Shown: piece by piece, positions 5,602-12,631 of the stretch
Layout: each line of letters starts with the position of its first letter
Numbering within the stretch: the first letter of the stretch is position 1
DNA from: CAYHZG01 sp964361105
Lineage (GTDB): Bacteria > Patescibacteriota > Minisyncoccia > 2-02-FULL-40-12
Direction of reading: 5' to 3'
Length of the DNA: 17,198 bases
NCBI GenBank assembly: GCA_964361105.1
Contig: CAYHZG010000008.1
Coordinates: forward strand, 1-17,198
Program-made: the position numbers and the translations under genes
Notes under the pieces: generated by a model
Seen by the model: the letters and a program-made list of their open reading frames with translations, nothing else
Databases searched by the model: none
What the model was told of the DNA's origin: nothing

Positions 5602-6951
5602 ATGCCAGATGAAACTAAATCTGATCAAAAACCAACTCAATTAGAGCCGCCAAAAGACATTGAAGAGCTTTTAAAAGAGCTCCCTAAAATTGATTCTCTC
5701 AATCCTTCTTCCCCTTCGACTGATCTGACGTCTCCTCAAAGGCCAATCCCTCCTCAAAGACCAACATCTCCAAGTTCGCCTCAACCAAGCGGCGTATTAG
5801 GCGTATTACCCCCTCCAAGGCCCCAAAGTCCGCCTCCGCCTAAACCGCTGACTCTCAAACCGCCATCGCCACTCACTCCTCCATCAAAGCCGACTTTGCC
5901 GCCGCCCCGCCAAGCAGGGCCGCCGCCTCGAGAAGACCGAGAAGACAAATTTAAATCCCTTGTCCGAACAATGGACGAGGACTTGGAGGCTGCCAGAAAA
6001 GGATTTAAACCAGAACCAAAGCCGTTTGAAATCAAGCCGCCGCCAGGCGGACCAAGGATCGGACCACCTACACCTCCCCTAATTCCGCCATCTGGAGCGA
6101 GGCCTGTGGCCCCAGAAATAAAACTCGGCCCAACTGAAAGAACAAAACCGCTAGAAATCCCAAAAACTCTACCCCCTTTGCCGCCACTCAAAAGAAAATT
6201 TGCCATCAGTACCAGATTTTTAATTATTGCTATTTTAATACTGGCTGGTTTTGTCGGCGCCTGGTATTTTCTAACTCGGGAACCTGAAGAAATTGTTTTA
6301 CCCATTCCAACGCCAATTCAAACCCCAACCCCAGTCCCTAAAACGCTTTCCCAACTCATTACTTTGGTAAATCAAATCACGATTTCTTCGACTGAAAATT
6401 TTCTTAATGCTTTAACCAGTAAAAAACTTAGGGAACCAACCCAGGCTGGATTTACATCTTTAAATATAATCGATGAAAATGGAAAACTATACTCCCTGCC
6501 TGAAATCTTTGAACGGCTAAACATTATTCCGCCCACTGGTATATTAGAAAACTTGGACATTATAGAATTAGCTATTTTTGCCTATGGCCAGCAGGAAATG
6601 TTTGATGACAAAGGACTATTAATTTTTGCTAATGTATTAAAAACTAAACTAGGTCTAATTGCCAGAACAACTAATCCCGAACTTTTAAGAAACGCTTTAA
6701 ATAGTTGGGAAATTACAATGACTGACGACCTCAAGAATCTGTTTAATCTGAGTACGGCCAAAGCAACCAGTCAGACATTCTTAGACAACATTTACGGCGG
6801 AACCGACATCAGATACCGAAACTTTCCCTATGCCGATAACTCCATTGATTATGCAATTGTGAATTTGCCGCGGTTTAACCTAAACTATTTTATCATAACT
6901 AACTCTAGAGAAGGCACCTACTCAGCAATTGACCTCTTGCAAAATCAGTAA
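5602..6951 (+). CDS. Proline-rich single-pass membrane protein of unknown function (449 aa)
   Basis: Residues 1-195 are disordered and very rich in Pro, Ser and Thr, with runs such as PPPRPQSPPPPKP and LPPLPPLKRK. Acidic and basic patches occur within (REDREDKF, DEDLEAARKGFKPEPK). One hydrophobic helix at about 204-224 (RFLIIAILILAGFVGAWYF) follows the basic KRKF, so the N-terminus should be cytoplasmic and the C-terminus outside. A second short Pro/Thr linker (PIPTPIQTPTPVPK) leads to a folded domain of about 200 residues (LITLVNQITISSTENFLNAL onward) that I do not recognise. This could be an envelope protein with a cytoplasmic proline-rich tail. It has its own leaderless-type promoter, and the next gene starts 26 nt downstream with its own promoter. 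The proline-rich half may be unstable in length between strains. Confidence 0.85.
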   Translation: MPDETKSDQKPTQLEPPKDIEELLKELPKIDSLNPSSPSTDLTSPQRPIPPQRPTSPSSPQPSGVLGVLPPPRPQSPPPPKPLTLKPPSPLTPPSKPTLPPPRQAGPPPREDREDKFKSLVRTMDEDLEAARKGFKPEPKPFEIKPPPGGPRIGPPTPPLIPPSGARPVAPEIKLGPTERTKPLEIPKTLPPLPPLKRKFAISTRFLIIAILILAGFVGAWYFLTREPEEIVLPIPTPIQTPTPVPKTLSQLITLVNQITISSTENFLNALTSKKLREPTQAGFTSLNIIDENGKLYSLPEIFERLNIIPPTGILENLDIIELAIFAYGQQEMFDDKGLLIFANVLKTKLGLIARTTNPELLRNALNSWEITMTDDLKNLFNLSTAKATSQTFLDNIYGGTDIRYRNFPYADNSIDYAIVNLPRFNLNYFIITNSREGTYSAIDLLQNQ

Positions 6952-6965
6952 TCTTTCCCTATAAT
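6937..6965 (+). promoter_or_regulatory. Promoter of the DksA/TraR-type gene
   Basis: TTGCAA (6937-6942), a 17-nt spacer and a perfect TATAAT (6960-6965). The -35 box lies inside the end of the preceding gene. ATG 6977 is 12 nt after the -10 box, so the leader would be only about 5 nt, with no SD. Confidence 0.68.
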
Positions 6966-6976
6966 AAGCTCAAATT

Positions 6977-7336
6977 ATGAGTCCTAAACAACTTGAACAA
7001 TTCAAGAAAAGTTTGGCTAAAGAAAAGAAAACGATTGAAAGAGAGCTTAACGAAATTGGCAATAAAAACCCGAAGATAGAAGGTAATTTTGACGTTCGCT
7101 TCCCTCAATACGGCCAAAGCAAAGATGAAAACGCCCAAGAAGTCACTGAGTTTGAGAAATTGAAAATTCTTGAAGCAAGTTTGGAAAAACGACTAACCGA
7201 AGTAAACGAAACTCTTAAAAAAATAAAAGAAGATGGCTTTGGTATTTGTCAGAACTGTTCAAATAAAATCGAGGGGCCGCGGCTCAAAGCAATGCCGACG
7301 GCCGCTTTGTGCGCCTCTTGTGCTAAAAAAATTTAA
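6977..7336 (+). CDS. TraR/DksA-type C4 zinc-finger protein
   Basis: The 119-residue protein has an N-terminal coiled-coil part (KQLEQFKKSLAKEKKTIERE and EFEKLKILEASLEKRLTEVN) and a C-terminal C4 finger: C-x2-C at CQNC (about 95-98) and C-x2-C at CASC (about 113-116), with GPRLKAMPTAALC between. This is the plan of the DksA/TraR/YteA family. DksA and TraR act at the RNA polymerase secondary channel with ppGpp; many short homologues have no known role. The usual acidic residues at the coiled-coil tip are not obvious here, so I infer an RNA-polymerase-linked regulator without claiming DksA activity. It has a nearly leaderless promoter, and comM follows after 8 nt. Confidence 0.85.
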   Translation: MSPKQLEQFKKSLAKEKKTIERELNEIGNKNPKIEGNFDVRFPQYGQSKDENAQEVTEFEKLKILEASLEKRLTEVNETLKKIKEDGFGICQNCSNKIEGPRLKAMPTAALCASCAKKI

Positions 7337-7344
7337 TTAAAATA

Positions 7345-8892
7345 ATGACTTCTAAAGTTTTCTCGGCCGCAATTATTGGCCTTGACGCCATACCAATAGA
7401 AGTAGAGGTAGACACCTCAAGAGGGCTGCCTTCTTTTAATATTGTCGGCCTACCCGATAAAACCGTCCAGGAATCAAAAGACCGGATAAATTCAGCTATC
7501 AAAAACTCGGGTTTGACCAATCCGAAAAAAGAAAATCTCAAAGTAGTGGTAAACTTAGCGCCGGCTGATATCAAAAAACAAGGTCCGATTTATGACTTAC
7601 CGATTGCCGTCTGTTATCTTTTAAATACCAAACAAACGGAATTCAACCATAAAGAAAAGGTCTTGGCCGGTGAGTTGGCTTTGGACGGTTCTTTAAGAAC
7701 TATTTCTGGCGCCCTGCCAATAGCAATAATGACTAAGAACCTGGGATTTAAAGAATTTATTCTGCCAAAACAAAATTCCAAAGAAGCCGCGACCATAAAC
7801 GGCATCAAAGTAATCGGCATAACCAACTTAGTTGAATTAGTCGCCTATCTTAATGGCAAAATTTTTATTGAGCCGGAAAAAACACCTGACTTTTCTAAAA
7901 TATTAGAGAATACAGACCCGGATTTTGACCTTTCTGAAATCAAGGGCCAGGAAACGGCCAAAAGAGCTCTGACCATTGCCGCCGCCGGAGGACACAACGT
8001 CTTATTCACTGGACCGCCTGGGGCCGGAAAAACAATGCTAGCCAAAGCCCTGCCTTCCATTATGCCTGACCTTACTTTTGACGAAGCCCTCGAAATAACA
8101 AAAGTATATAGCGTGGCCAATATCTTAAAATACTCTGAAAATGGCAATAACCATTTAATCAACCAGAGGCAGTTCAGAAATCCTCACCACACTGCCTCAG
8201 CCGTGGCTTTGGTTGGCGGCGGAACCCATCCGAAACCTGGAGAAATAAGTTTGGCTCACCGGGGCGTTTTATTTCTGGATGAGTTTCCAGAATTCAACCG
8301 CGATGTCCTTGAGGCGCTCCGCCAACCCCTGGAAGAAGGAAAAATAACCGTTTCTCGAGCTAGTCATTCAATCACTTATCCGGCAAAATTTTTATTGGTT
8401 GCTTCAATGAACCCCTGTCCTTGCGGAAATTATCAAAACCCCCATAAGGAATGCATCTGTACTCCGGGAACAATTTTAAGATACCAGAAAAAAATCTCTG
8501 GGCCGATTCTGGACCGGTTTGATATTAAACTAAGCGTGCCCCAGGAGAATCCAAAAAAACTGAGAGACGAACCGAGTTACCAGGAATCAAAGAAAACAAG
8601 GGAGAAGGTGGAAATAGCCAGGGAAAAACAAATCAAAAGGTTTAATAAATTAGGAATTTTCACCAATTCGGAAATGAATAATAAATTAGTGAGACAGTTT
8701 TGTAAAATTGATGACCAGAGCCAAGAATTTCTGGATAATTATACGACAATGAAAAAATTGAGCCACCGGGCTTATTTCAAAATCCTGAAACTGGCCCGGA
8801 CAATTGCCGATTTGGAAGGAAGAGATAATATCAGTTTGGAAAATTTAGAAGAAGCAGCCAATTACAAAAATGATGGAGTTCTTGCTTTATAA
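7345..8892 (+). CDS. comM: ComM/YifB family AAA+ ATPase (Mg-chelatase-like)
   Basis: This 515-residue protein matches YifB/ComM along its length. An N-terminal ChlI domain (about 1-170; GLPSFNIVGLPDKTVQESKD, KKQGPIYDLPIAVCYL) precedes the AAA+ core with Walker A GPPGAGKTMLAKAL and Walker B GVLFLDEFPEF. These are followed by the family signature PHHTASAVALVGGG, a cysteine motif NPCPCGNYQNPHKECICTP and a C-terminal helical domain (SHRAYFKILKLARTIADLEG). In naturally competent bacteria ComM is a helicase that promotes branch migration of incoming DNA during recombination. It follows the zinc-finger gene by 8 nt, probably in one transcript. Its stop overlaps that of the convergent M23 gene by 6 nt. 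Confidence 0.94.
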   Translation: MTSKVFSAAIIGLDAIPIEVEVDTSRGLPSFNIVGLPDKTVQESKDRINSAIKNSGLTNPKKENLKVVVNLAPADIKKQGPIYDLPIAVCYLLNTKQTEFNHKEKVLAGELALDGSLRTISGALPIAIMTKNLGFKEFILPKQNSKEAATINGIKVIGITNLVELVAYLNGKIFIEPEKTPDFSKILENTDPDFDLSEIKGQETAKRALTIAAAGGHNVLFTGPPGAGKTMLAKALPSIMPDLTFDEALEITKVYSVANILKYSENGNNHLINQRQFRNPHHTASAVALVGGGTHPKPGEISLAHRGVLFLDEFPEFNRDVLEALRQPLEEGKITVSRASHSITYPAKFLLVASMNPCPCGNYQNPHKECICTPGTILRYQKKISGPILDRFDIKLSVPQENPKKLRDEPSYQESKKTREKVEIAREKQIKRFNKLGIFTNSEMNNKLVRQFCKIDDQSQEFLDNYTTMKKLSHRAYFKILKLARTIADLEGRDNISLENLEEAANYKNDGVLAL

Positions 8893-10023
8893 TCTCGCAT
8901 AAGGATTGCGAGCTCCGTGGACTTCAAAATGCAGATGGCACCCAGTTGACTGGCCAGTTGAACCCATTAAACCAATGAGTTGGCCGCGGACCACGGCTTC
9001 GCCACCTAAAACTAAAAGCCGAGCTAAGTGAGCATACAAAGTGTAGAGTTCACTGCCATGAGAAATCTTAATGTACTTTCCGGCCCCGCCGTTCCAGCCG
9101 CTTTGTCTGGCAGCAATAACCGCGCCTGAAGCGGCGGCATAAATCGGCGTTCCGCAAATATTAGCCAAATCAATTCCATTTCGGCCGTGAATCAAACCCC
9201 AGTTATAGCCCTGGGTCGGCAAAAAGAAAAATTCGCCCAAATCAGGCAGGTGAGCAAAACGAATTCTGGAACTATAAGGAACAAACTGGCCGGCAATCTG
9301 AATCTTGCCTTCAGGCACAATTATTTCCTGGCTTATTTGCAAAGAACCGTCTCTTGGCAGACCGTTAAACTCAATGATTTTATCTTCGCTGGCCGAGTAC
9401 TTTTTGGCGATTGACTGAATCGTATCGCCTTTTTTAACGACGTGAATCACCCCAGAAACCGGCGGAATCTTTAATTCTTGACCAGGACTCAAATAATCGC
9501 TATCTTTTAAATTATTGGCCCAAATCAAAGAGTTGATGCTGACCCCGAAGTCCGTAGCAATCTGACTAAGATTGTCATCGGGCTGGACAATATAAGTGAT
9601 TACCTGGTTCCTTTGGCCCGTATCAAAGACCGAAATGATTGACTGATAGGGCAAGAGAGATTCCTGAAAAATGTTTGAAAAGGTGTTAGTAGTTGGCTTT
9701 TCAACTGCTGATGACTGACTCAAAAAAAAGTCATCTTCCTGGGGCCTAAAATCTAAATCAATAAAAGCAGAGGTTTCTTCAATGTAACCCTCCAAAGCCC
9801 GGCTGATTATGCTTTGCTGACCCTGGCCAGAAGTTGTTTTAAAAGAAAGCAAAAGAATGACCGATATTATTAAAACCAGCAGAACCAATCGATTATTCTC
9901 GGCATAGGTCTTGTATCTATCCAAACTTTTTCTGAAAAAACCGGTTAAAAAAATCAAGTTGCGGAACATATAGATAAGAACCCATATAATTAGTTCGTTC
10001 GGATGAACTGAAATAACTTTCAA
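8887..10023 (-). CDS. Membrane-anchored LysM-M23 family metallopeptidase
   Basis: The 378-residue product has one membrane helix (about 46-62, LVLLVLIISVILLLSF), two LysM domains (about 143-187, YIVQPDDNLSQIATDFGVS; about 193-236, HVVKKGDTIQSIAKKYSAS) and a C-terminal M23 domain (about 265-375). Zinc ligands are visible: H279 and D285 in HGRNGID, H363 and H365 in GCHLHFE, with H332 in YAHL. It should bind peptidoglycan through LysM and cut peptide cross-links outside the membrane. The start is uncertain. TTG 10023 has GAGG 4 nt before it and TATAAT at 10044-10039; ATG 9969 (MFRNLIF) keeps every domain. Its 3' end overlaps that of comM. Confidence 0.92.
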   Translation of the reverse strand: MKVISVHPNELIIWVLIYMFRNLIFLTGFFRKSLDRYKTYAENNRLVLLVLIISVILLLSFKTTSGQGQQSIISRALEGYIEETSAFIDLDFRPQEDDFFLSQSSAVEKPTTNTFSNIFQESLLPYQSIISVFDTGQRNQVITYIVQPDDNLSQIATDFGVSINSLIWANNLKDSDYLSPGQELKIPPVSGVIHVVKKGDTIQSIAKKYSASEDKIIEFNGLPRDGSLQISQEIIVPEGKIQIAGQFVPYSSRIRFAHLPDLGEFFFLPTQGYNWGLIHGRNGIDLANICGTPIYAAASGAVIAARQSGWNGGAGKYIKISHGSELYTLYAHLARLLVLGGEAVVRGQLIGLMGSTGQSTGCHLHFEVHGARNPYARL

Positions 10024-10123
10024 TCATCCTCGCTCATAATTATAAAAAATCCTCTTACGAGGTTTAAAGAAATTGTAGAAAAATCTGAACTATTGTCAAA
10101 TAAAATTATCAACATTTTAAATC

Positions 10124-10276
10124 ATGACCGTCCCGCGAAAACACACAACTAAAAGCGCTCAAGGCCAAAGAAGACAACACCTCAAACTTAAAAAGTTTAA
10201 GCTTTCTTCTTGCCCAAAATGCGGCAACCCAAAAATGTCTCATAAGATGTGTAAAAGTTGTGGCTTCTACAAGTAG
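10124..10276 (+). CDS. rpmF: 50S ribosomal protein L32
   Basis: ATG 10124 to TAG 10274-10276 encodes 50 residues. It begins MTVPRKHTTKSAQGQRRQH, the usual L32 start (M-VP-K..S). The zinc-ribbon form has four cysteines: CPKC (30-33) and CKSC (43-46), with GNPKMSHKM between and GFYK at the end. L32 is a large-subunit protein near the peptidyl transferase region. No SD precedes it. TTGTCA at 10093-10098 with a weak TTTAAA near 10116 could drive a nearly leaderless transcript. nusB starts 13 nt after the stop. Confidence 0.96.
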   Translation: MTVPRKHTTKSAQGQRRQHLKLKKFKLSSCPKCGNPKMSHKMCKSCGFYK

Positions 10277-10289
10277 TGATTATAAATTT

Positions 10290-10733
10290 ATGGCATCCCG
10301 ACACTTAGCTCGTTCAATTGCAGTTCAATCTCTTTATGAGTGGGATTTTAAAAATTGCGATAAAGCGCTTTTGCCTGAAATCATTAAGAGAAACATGAAA
10401 GAATTTGGCCCCGGTTTGAGAGATGAAGAATTTGTAAATAATCTTATTAACGGTGTGACTAGTCACCGCAAAGAACTGGATAATATAATTGAAAAAGCGG
10501 CGCCAATGTGGCCGATTGACCAGATTGATATGATTGACCGAAATGTATTGCGGCTCGGGCTTTATGAACTGCTTTACGAAAATAAAGAAGAGGTTCCGCC
10601 AAAAGTAGCCATAAATGAAGCCATTGAACTAGCCAAAAGCTTTGGTGGTGAAAGTTCAGGTAAATTCATTAATGGCGTCTTGGGAACCGTTTATCGGGAA
10701 ATGGAAAAAAAAGAAAATAAAAATGGAAATTGA
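10290..10733 (+). CDS. nusB: Transcription antitermination factor NusB
   Basis: From ATG 10290 the product has 147 residues, the usual NusB length. It is all-helical with family motifs: RHLARSIAVQSLYEWDF at the N-terminus (the RNA-binding arginine-rich helix), PMWPIDQIDMIDRNVLRLGLYELLY in the middle and PPKVAINEAIELAKSFGGESSGKFINGVLG near the end. NusB joins NusE (S10) on boxA RNA and supports rRNA antitermination. An upstream in-frame GTG at 10260 overlaps rpmF and was not chosen. It ends with TGA, evidence for the standard bacterial code. Its end overlaps the rnc start by 11 nt, suggesting coupling. Confidence 0.95.
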   Translation: MASRHLARSIAVQSLYEWDFKNCDKALLPEIIKRNMKEFGPGLRDEEFVNNLINGVTSHRKELDNIIEKAAPMWPIDQIDMIDRNVLRLGLYELLYENKEEVPPKVAINEAIELAKSFGGESSGKFINGVLGTVYREMEKKENKNGN

Positions 10734-11418
10734 AAAACTAAAGGAGTTGGAACACAAACTTGGGACTCGTTTCAAAAATCATGATTTGCTGCTTGAGGCA
10801 TTAACCCACCGTTCTTATCTTAACGAACGACCGGACTGGCATCTTAACCACAATGAACGGCTTGAATTCCTGGGTGATGCAGTCCTGGAATTGGTGGTGA
10901 CTGAATATCTATTTAAAAAATACGATGACCCGGAAGGTGTTTTGACTTCCTGGCGGGCAGCTTTAGTTAATTCGGCAATGCTGGCTGAAATCTCAAAAAA
11001 ACTTGATTTAAATGAATACGTACTTTTGAGTCACGGTGAAAAAAAAGACCTGGGCCGGGCCAGACAATACATCTTAGCCAATGCCTTAGAAGCGGTAATC
11101 GGAGCAATTTATCTTGACCGGGGCTACAAAGAAACAGCAAAATTCATTGAAAAAAACATCTTGCCTGAATTCCCAAGAATTATTGAACAAAAACTTTACA
11201 AAGACGCTAAATCACTTTTTCAGGAAAAAGCCCAGGAAAAAGCCGGGGTCACCCCTTCTTACAAAGTGCTTGATGAGTGGGGGCCAGACCATTCCAAAAC
11301 ATTTAAAATTGGTGTCTACTTAAATGGCGAAATGGCTGGCATTGGATTTGGTCCATCAAAACAAGAAGCTCAGCAAAAAGCGGCCGAAGACGCCCTTCAT
11401 AAAAAAGAATGGAGCTAA
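10723..11418 (+). CDS. rnc: Ribonuclease III
   Basis: ATG 10723, inside the end of nusB, gives 231 residues. The RNase III domain has the signature NERLEFLGDAVLELVVTEYL (about 45-64) and the second acidic motif ALEAVIGAIYLDRGY (about 121-135). The C-terminal double-stranded-RNA-binding domain spans about 158-229 (DAKSLFQEKAQEKAGVTPSY, KQEAQQKAAEDALHK). It cuts double-stranded RNA, including rRNA precursors. An earlier in-frame ATG at 10642 lies within nusB and would add an unlikely N-terminus. The many long hairpins of repeat families A, B and C, if transcribed, are plausible substrates; this is inference. Confidence 0.95.
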   Translation: MEIEKLKELEHKLGTRFKNHDLLLEALTHRSYLNERPDWHLNHNERLEFLGDAVLELVVTEYLFKKYDDPEGVLTSWRAALVNSAMLAEISKKLDLNEYVLLSHGEKKDLGRARQYILANALEAVIGAIYLDRGYKETAKFIEKNILPEFPRIIEQKLYKDAKSLFQEKAQEKAGVTPSYKVLDEWGPDHSKTFKIGVYLNGEMAGIGFGPSKQEAQQKAAEDALHKKEWS

Positions 11419-11465
11419 ACATTGAGTAATAGCTCAATGTCGCCCGATCGAGCCTATGGCTCGAT
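11419..11465 (+). other. Two tandem hairpins between rnc and the khpA promoter
   Basis: Hairpin 1 is ACATTGAG/CTCAATGT (11419-11426, 11433-11440). Hairpin 2 is ATCGAGCC/GGCTCGAT (11447-11454, 11458-11465). Both are perfect. CGCCCG and TTAGGGA flank the second, a weak likeness to family C ends. It starts directly after the rnc stop; no T-run follows, so it is not a normal terminator. It may be a reduced palindromic element or an mRNA 3'-end stabiliser. Confidence 0.55.
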
Positions 11466-11479
11466 TTAGGGAATAGCTA

Positions 11480-11508
11480 TTGATTCTTATCCAAAAATAA
11501 GATATTAT
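11480..11508 (+). promoter_or_regulatory. Promoter of khpA; leaderless
   Basis: TTGATT (11480-11485), a 17-nt spacer and TATTAT (11503-11508). ATG 11516 is 8 nt after the -10 box, so transcription should start at the ATG. There is no SD. Confidence 0.66.
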
Positions 11509-11515
11509 TTCCTTA

Positions 11516-11878
11516 ATGGTTGAAAAAAGTACTGATCAGGAATTTGTCAGGCATATTGTCAAATCATTAGTCAATCATCCGGAAGATGTCGTGGTTGAAA
11601 GAAAAATTGATGAAATGGGCGTTCTCTTAACCCTCAAGGTCCATAAAGATGACATGGGGCTGGTCATCGGGAAAAGAGGCTCAACTGCCTGGGCAATCAG
11701 GACTTTAACCAGAATTATCGGCTTAAAAAACCACGCCATAGTCAATTTCAAGATTGCCGAGCCAGAAGGATCAGAAAAAGCGGCAAAAGGAGAGATGGAT
11801 CCCGAACGAAGCCGCGAGGGCTCGCAACGCGCCTCTGCTTCGTACGGGATGGAATCAGTGGTTGACGAACTAAAATGA
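11516..11878 (+). CDS. khpA: KH-domain RNA-binding protein KhpA, with a repeat-derived C-terminal insertion
   Basis: This 120-residue protein has one KH domain at about 8-82: FVRHIVKSLVNHPEDVVVER, then MGLVIGKRGSTAWAIRTLTR with the RNA-binding GKRG loop, then NHAIVNFKIAEPEGS. KhpA proteins are usually about 75-90 residues and bind RNA, often with KhpB, affecting cell division and small-RNA biology in Gram-positives. Here residues 95-112 (DPERSREGSQRASASYGM) are encoded by a 54-bp palindrome flanked by GATGGA repeats. Taking it out leaves KGE-MESVVDELK in frame. The insertion lies in the tail, so RNA binding should survive. The gene has a leaderless-type promoter and ends with TGA. Confidence 0.88.
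   Translation: MVEKSTDQEFVRHIVKSLVNHPEDVVVERKIDEMGVLLTLKVHKDDMGLVIGKRGSTAWAIRTLTRIIGLKNHAIVNFKIAEPEGSEKAAKGEMDPERSREGSQRASASYGMESVVDELK
11794..11853 (+). repeat. 54-bp palindromic insertion in frame in khpA
   Basis: GATGGA occurs at 11794-11799 and 11848-11853, exactly 54 bp apart. Between them, ATCCCGAACGAAGC (11799-11812) pairs with GCTTCGTACGGGAT (11837-11850) with one mismatch, and GCGAG/CTCGC forms an inner hairpin. The length is a multiple of three and has no stop codon. Its CCCG/CGGG ends recall family C, but the CGAT..ATCG arms and AGGATCCT are absent. Confidence 0.72.
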
Positions 11879-11887
11879 TTTTAATTA

Positions 11888-11976
11888 TCCCGATTTTGTC
11901 TCCGACAAAGTCGGAGCCACAAAATCGAGGACTCTCGATTTGCTAGCCCCGATTTCATCGAGGGAGCAAATCGGGG
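11888..11976 (+). repeat. Palindromic element C2
   Basis: The ends are TCCCGAT (11888-11894) and ATCGGGG (11970-11976). Arm 1 is CGATTTTGT..ACAAAATCG with an inner CTCCGAC/GTCGGAG hairpin. The linker is AGGACTCT. Arm 2 is CGATTTGCT..AGCAAATCG enclosing a second small CCCCGAT..ATCGAGGG palindrome. Arm 1 resembles arm 2 of C4. It fills the gap between khpA and trmD and ends 13 nt before the trmD start. Confidence 0.83.
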
Positions 11977-11989
11977 CAATTTTCCTAAT

Positions 11990-12628
11990 ATTAGATTCGA
12001 TATCATCACTATATTTCCAAATTTATTTGACTCTTTCCTCAAAGAGTCGCTTTTACATAAGGCCCAAGAGAAAAAAATAATCAAAATAAACATTCATAAT
12101 TTAAGAAGTTGGGCTGAAGGAAAGCATCAAGTCGTTGACGATAAACCCTATGGCGGCGGTCCGGGAATGGTATTAAAAATTGAACCAATTTTTAAAGCAA
12201 CTCAGGCAATAGACAAAAGGCGAAAAGGAACAAAAATCATTTTCCTATCGCCAAGGGGTAAAAAATTTACCCAAAAGATAGCTCAAAAATGGGCTAAAGA
12301 ATTAAAACAGCTGATTATAATTTCTGGCCGCTATGAAGGAGTTGATGAAAGGGTTAAAAAGATCGCTAGCGAAACAATCTCGGTTGGTGATTTTATTACT
12401 CTTGGTGGTGAAATTCCGGCCATGGCGATTATTGAAGCGGTGGCCCGATTAGTGCCCCGGGTAGTCGGTAAAAAGACCTCAATTGAAAAGCTTGATTTTC
12501 CCCAATACACCAGGCCTGAAGTTTTTTCTCCGAAAAAGGAAATTAAATGGATAACGCCAAAGGTCTTAACTTCTGGAAATCATAAAAAAATAGAGGAATG
12601 GAGGAAGAAACAATCCAAAAAGATTTAG
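11990..12628 (+). CDS. trmD: tRNA (guanine37-N1)-methyltransferase TrmD, apparently starting at ATT
   Basis: The frame encodes 212 residues with the SPOUT-knot features of TrmD: N-terminal RFDIITIFPNLFDSFLKES, KPYGGGPGMVLK (52-63), IFLSPRGKKF (84-93), IISGRYEGVDERV (110-122) and SVGDFITLGGEIPAMAIIEA (131-150). The C-terminal part has FPQYTRPEVF and VLTSGNHKKIEEWR. TrmD methylates G37 of tRNAs that read CNN codons and prevents frameshifting. The first in-frame ATG (12167) would remove the first 59 residues, including PYGGGPG, so it cannot be the true start. No ATG, GTG or TTG exists between the upstream TAA and that point; ATT 11990 falls exactly where homologues begin. It ends shortly after the SGNH motif, slightly short of many homologues. 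Repeat A2 begins 4 nt after the stop. Confidence 0.88.
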   Translation: MRFDIITIFPNLFDSFLKESLLHKAQEKKIIKINIHNLRSWAEGKHQVVDDKPYGGGPGMVLKIEPIFKATQAIDKRRKGTKIIFLSPRGKKFTQKIAQKWAKELKQLIIISGRYEGVDERVKKIASETISVGDFITLGGEIPAMAIIEAVARLVPRVVGKKTSIEKLDFPQYTRPEVFSPKKEIKWITPKVLTSGNHKKIEEWRKKQSKKI

Positions 12629-12631
12629 CTC

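Noticed and set aside
5781..6305. Minus-strand glycine-rich ORF of 174 residues
   Set aside because: It is the antisense shadow of the proline-rich coding region; proline codons read as glycine on the other strand.
11114..11323. ORF inside rnc
   Set aside because: It is a frame shadow of the RNase III gene, lysine-rich without any motif.
12167..12628. TrmD starting at ATG 12167
   Set aside because: It would remove the first 59 residues, including the conserved PYGGGPG motif, although the upstream frame clearly encodes TrmD.
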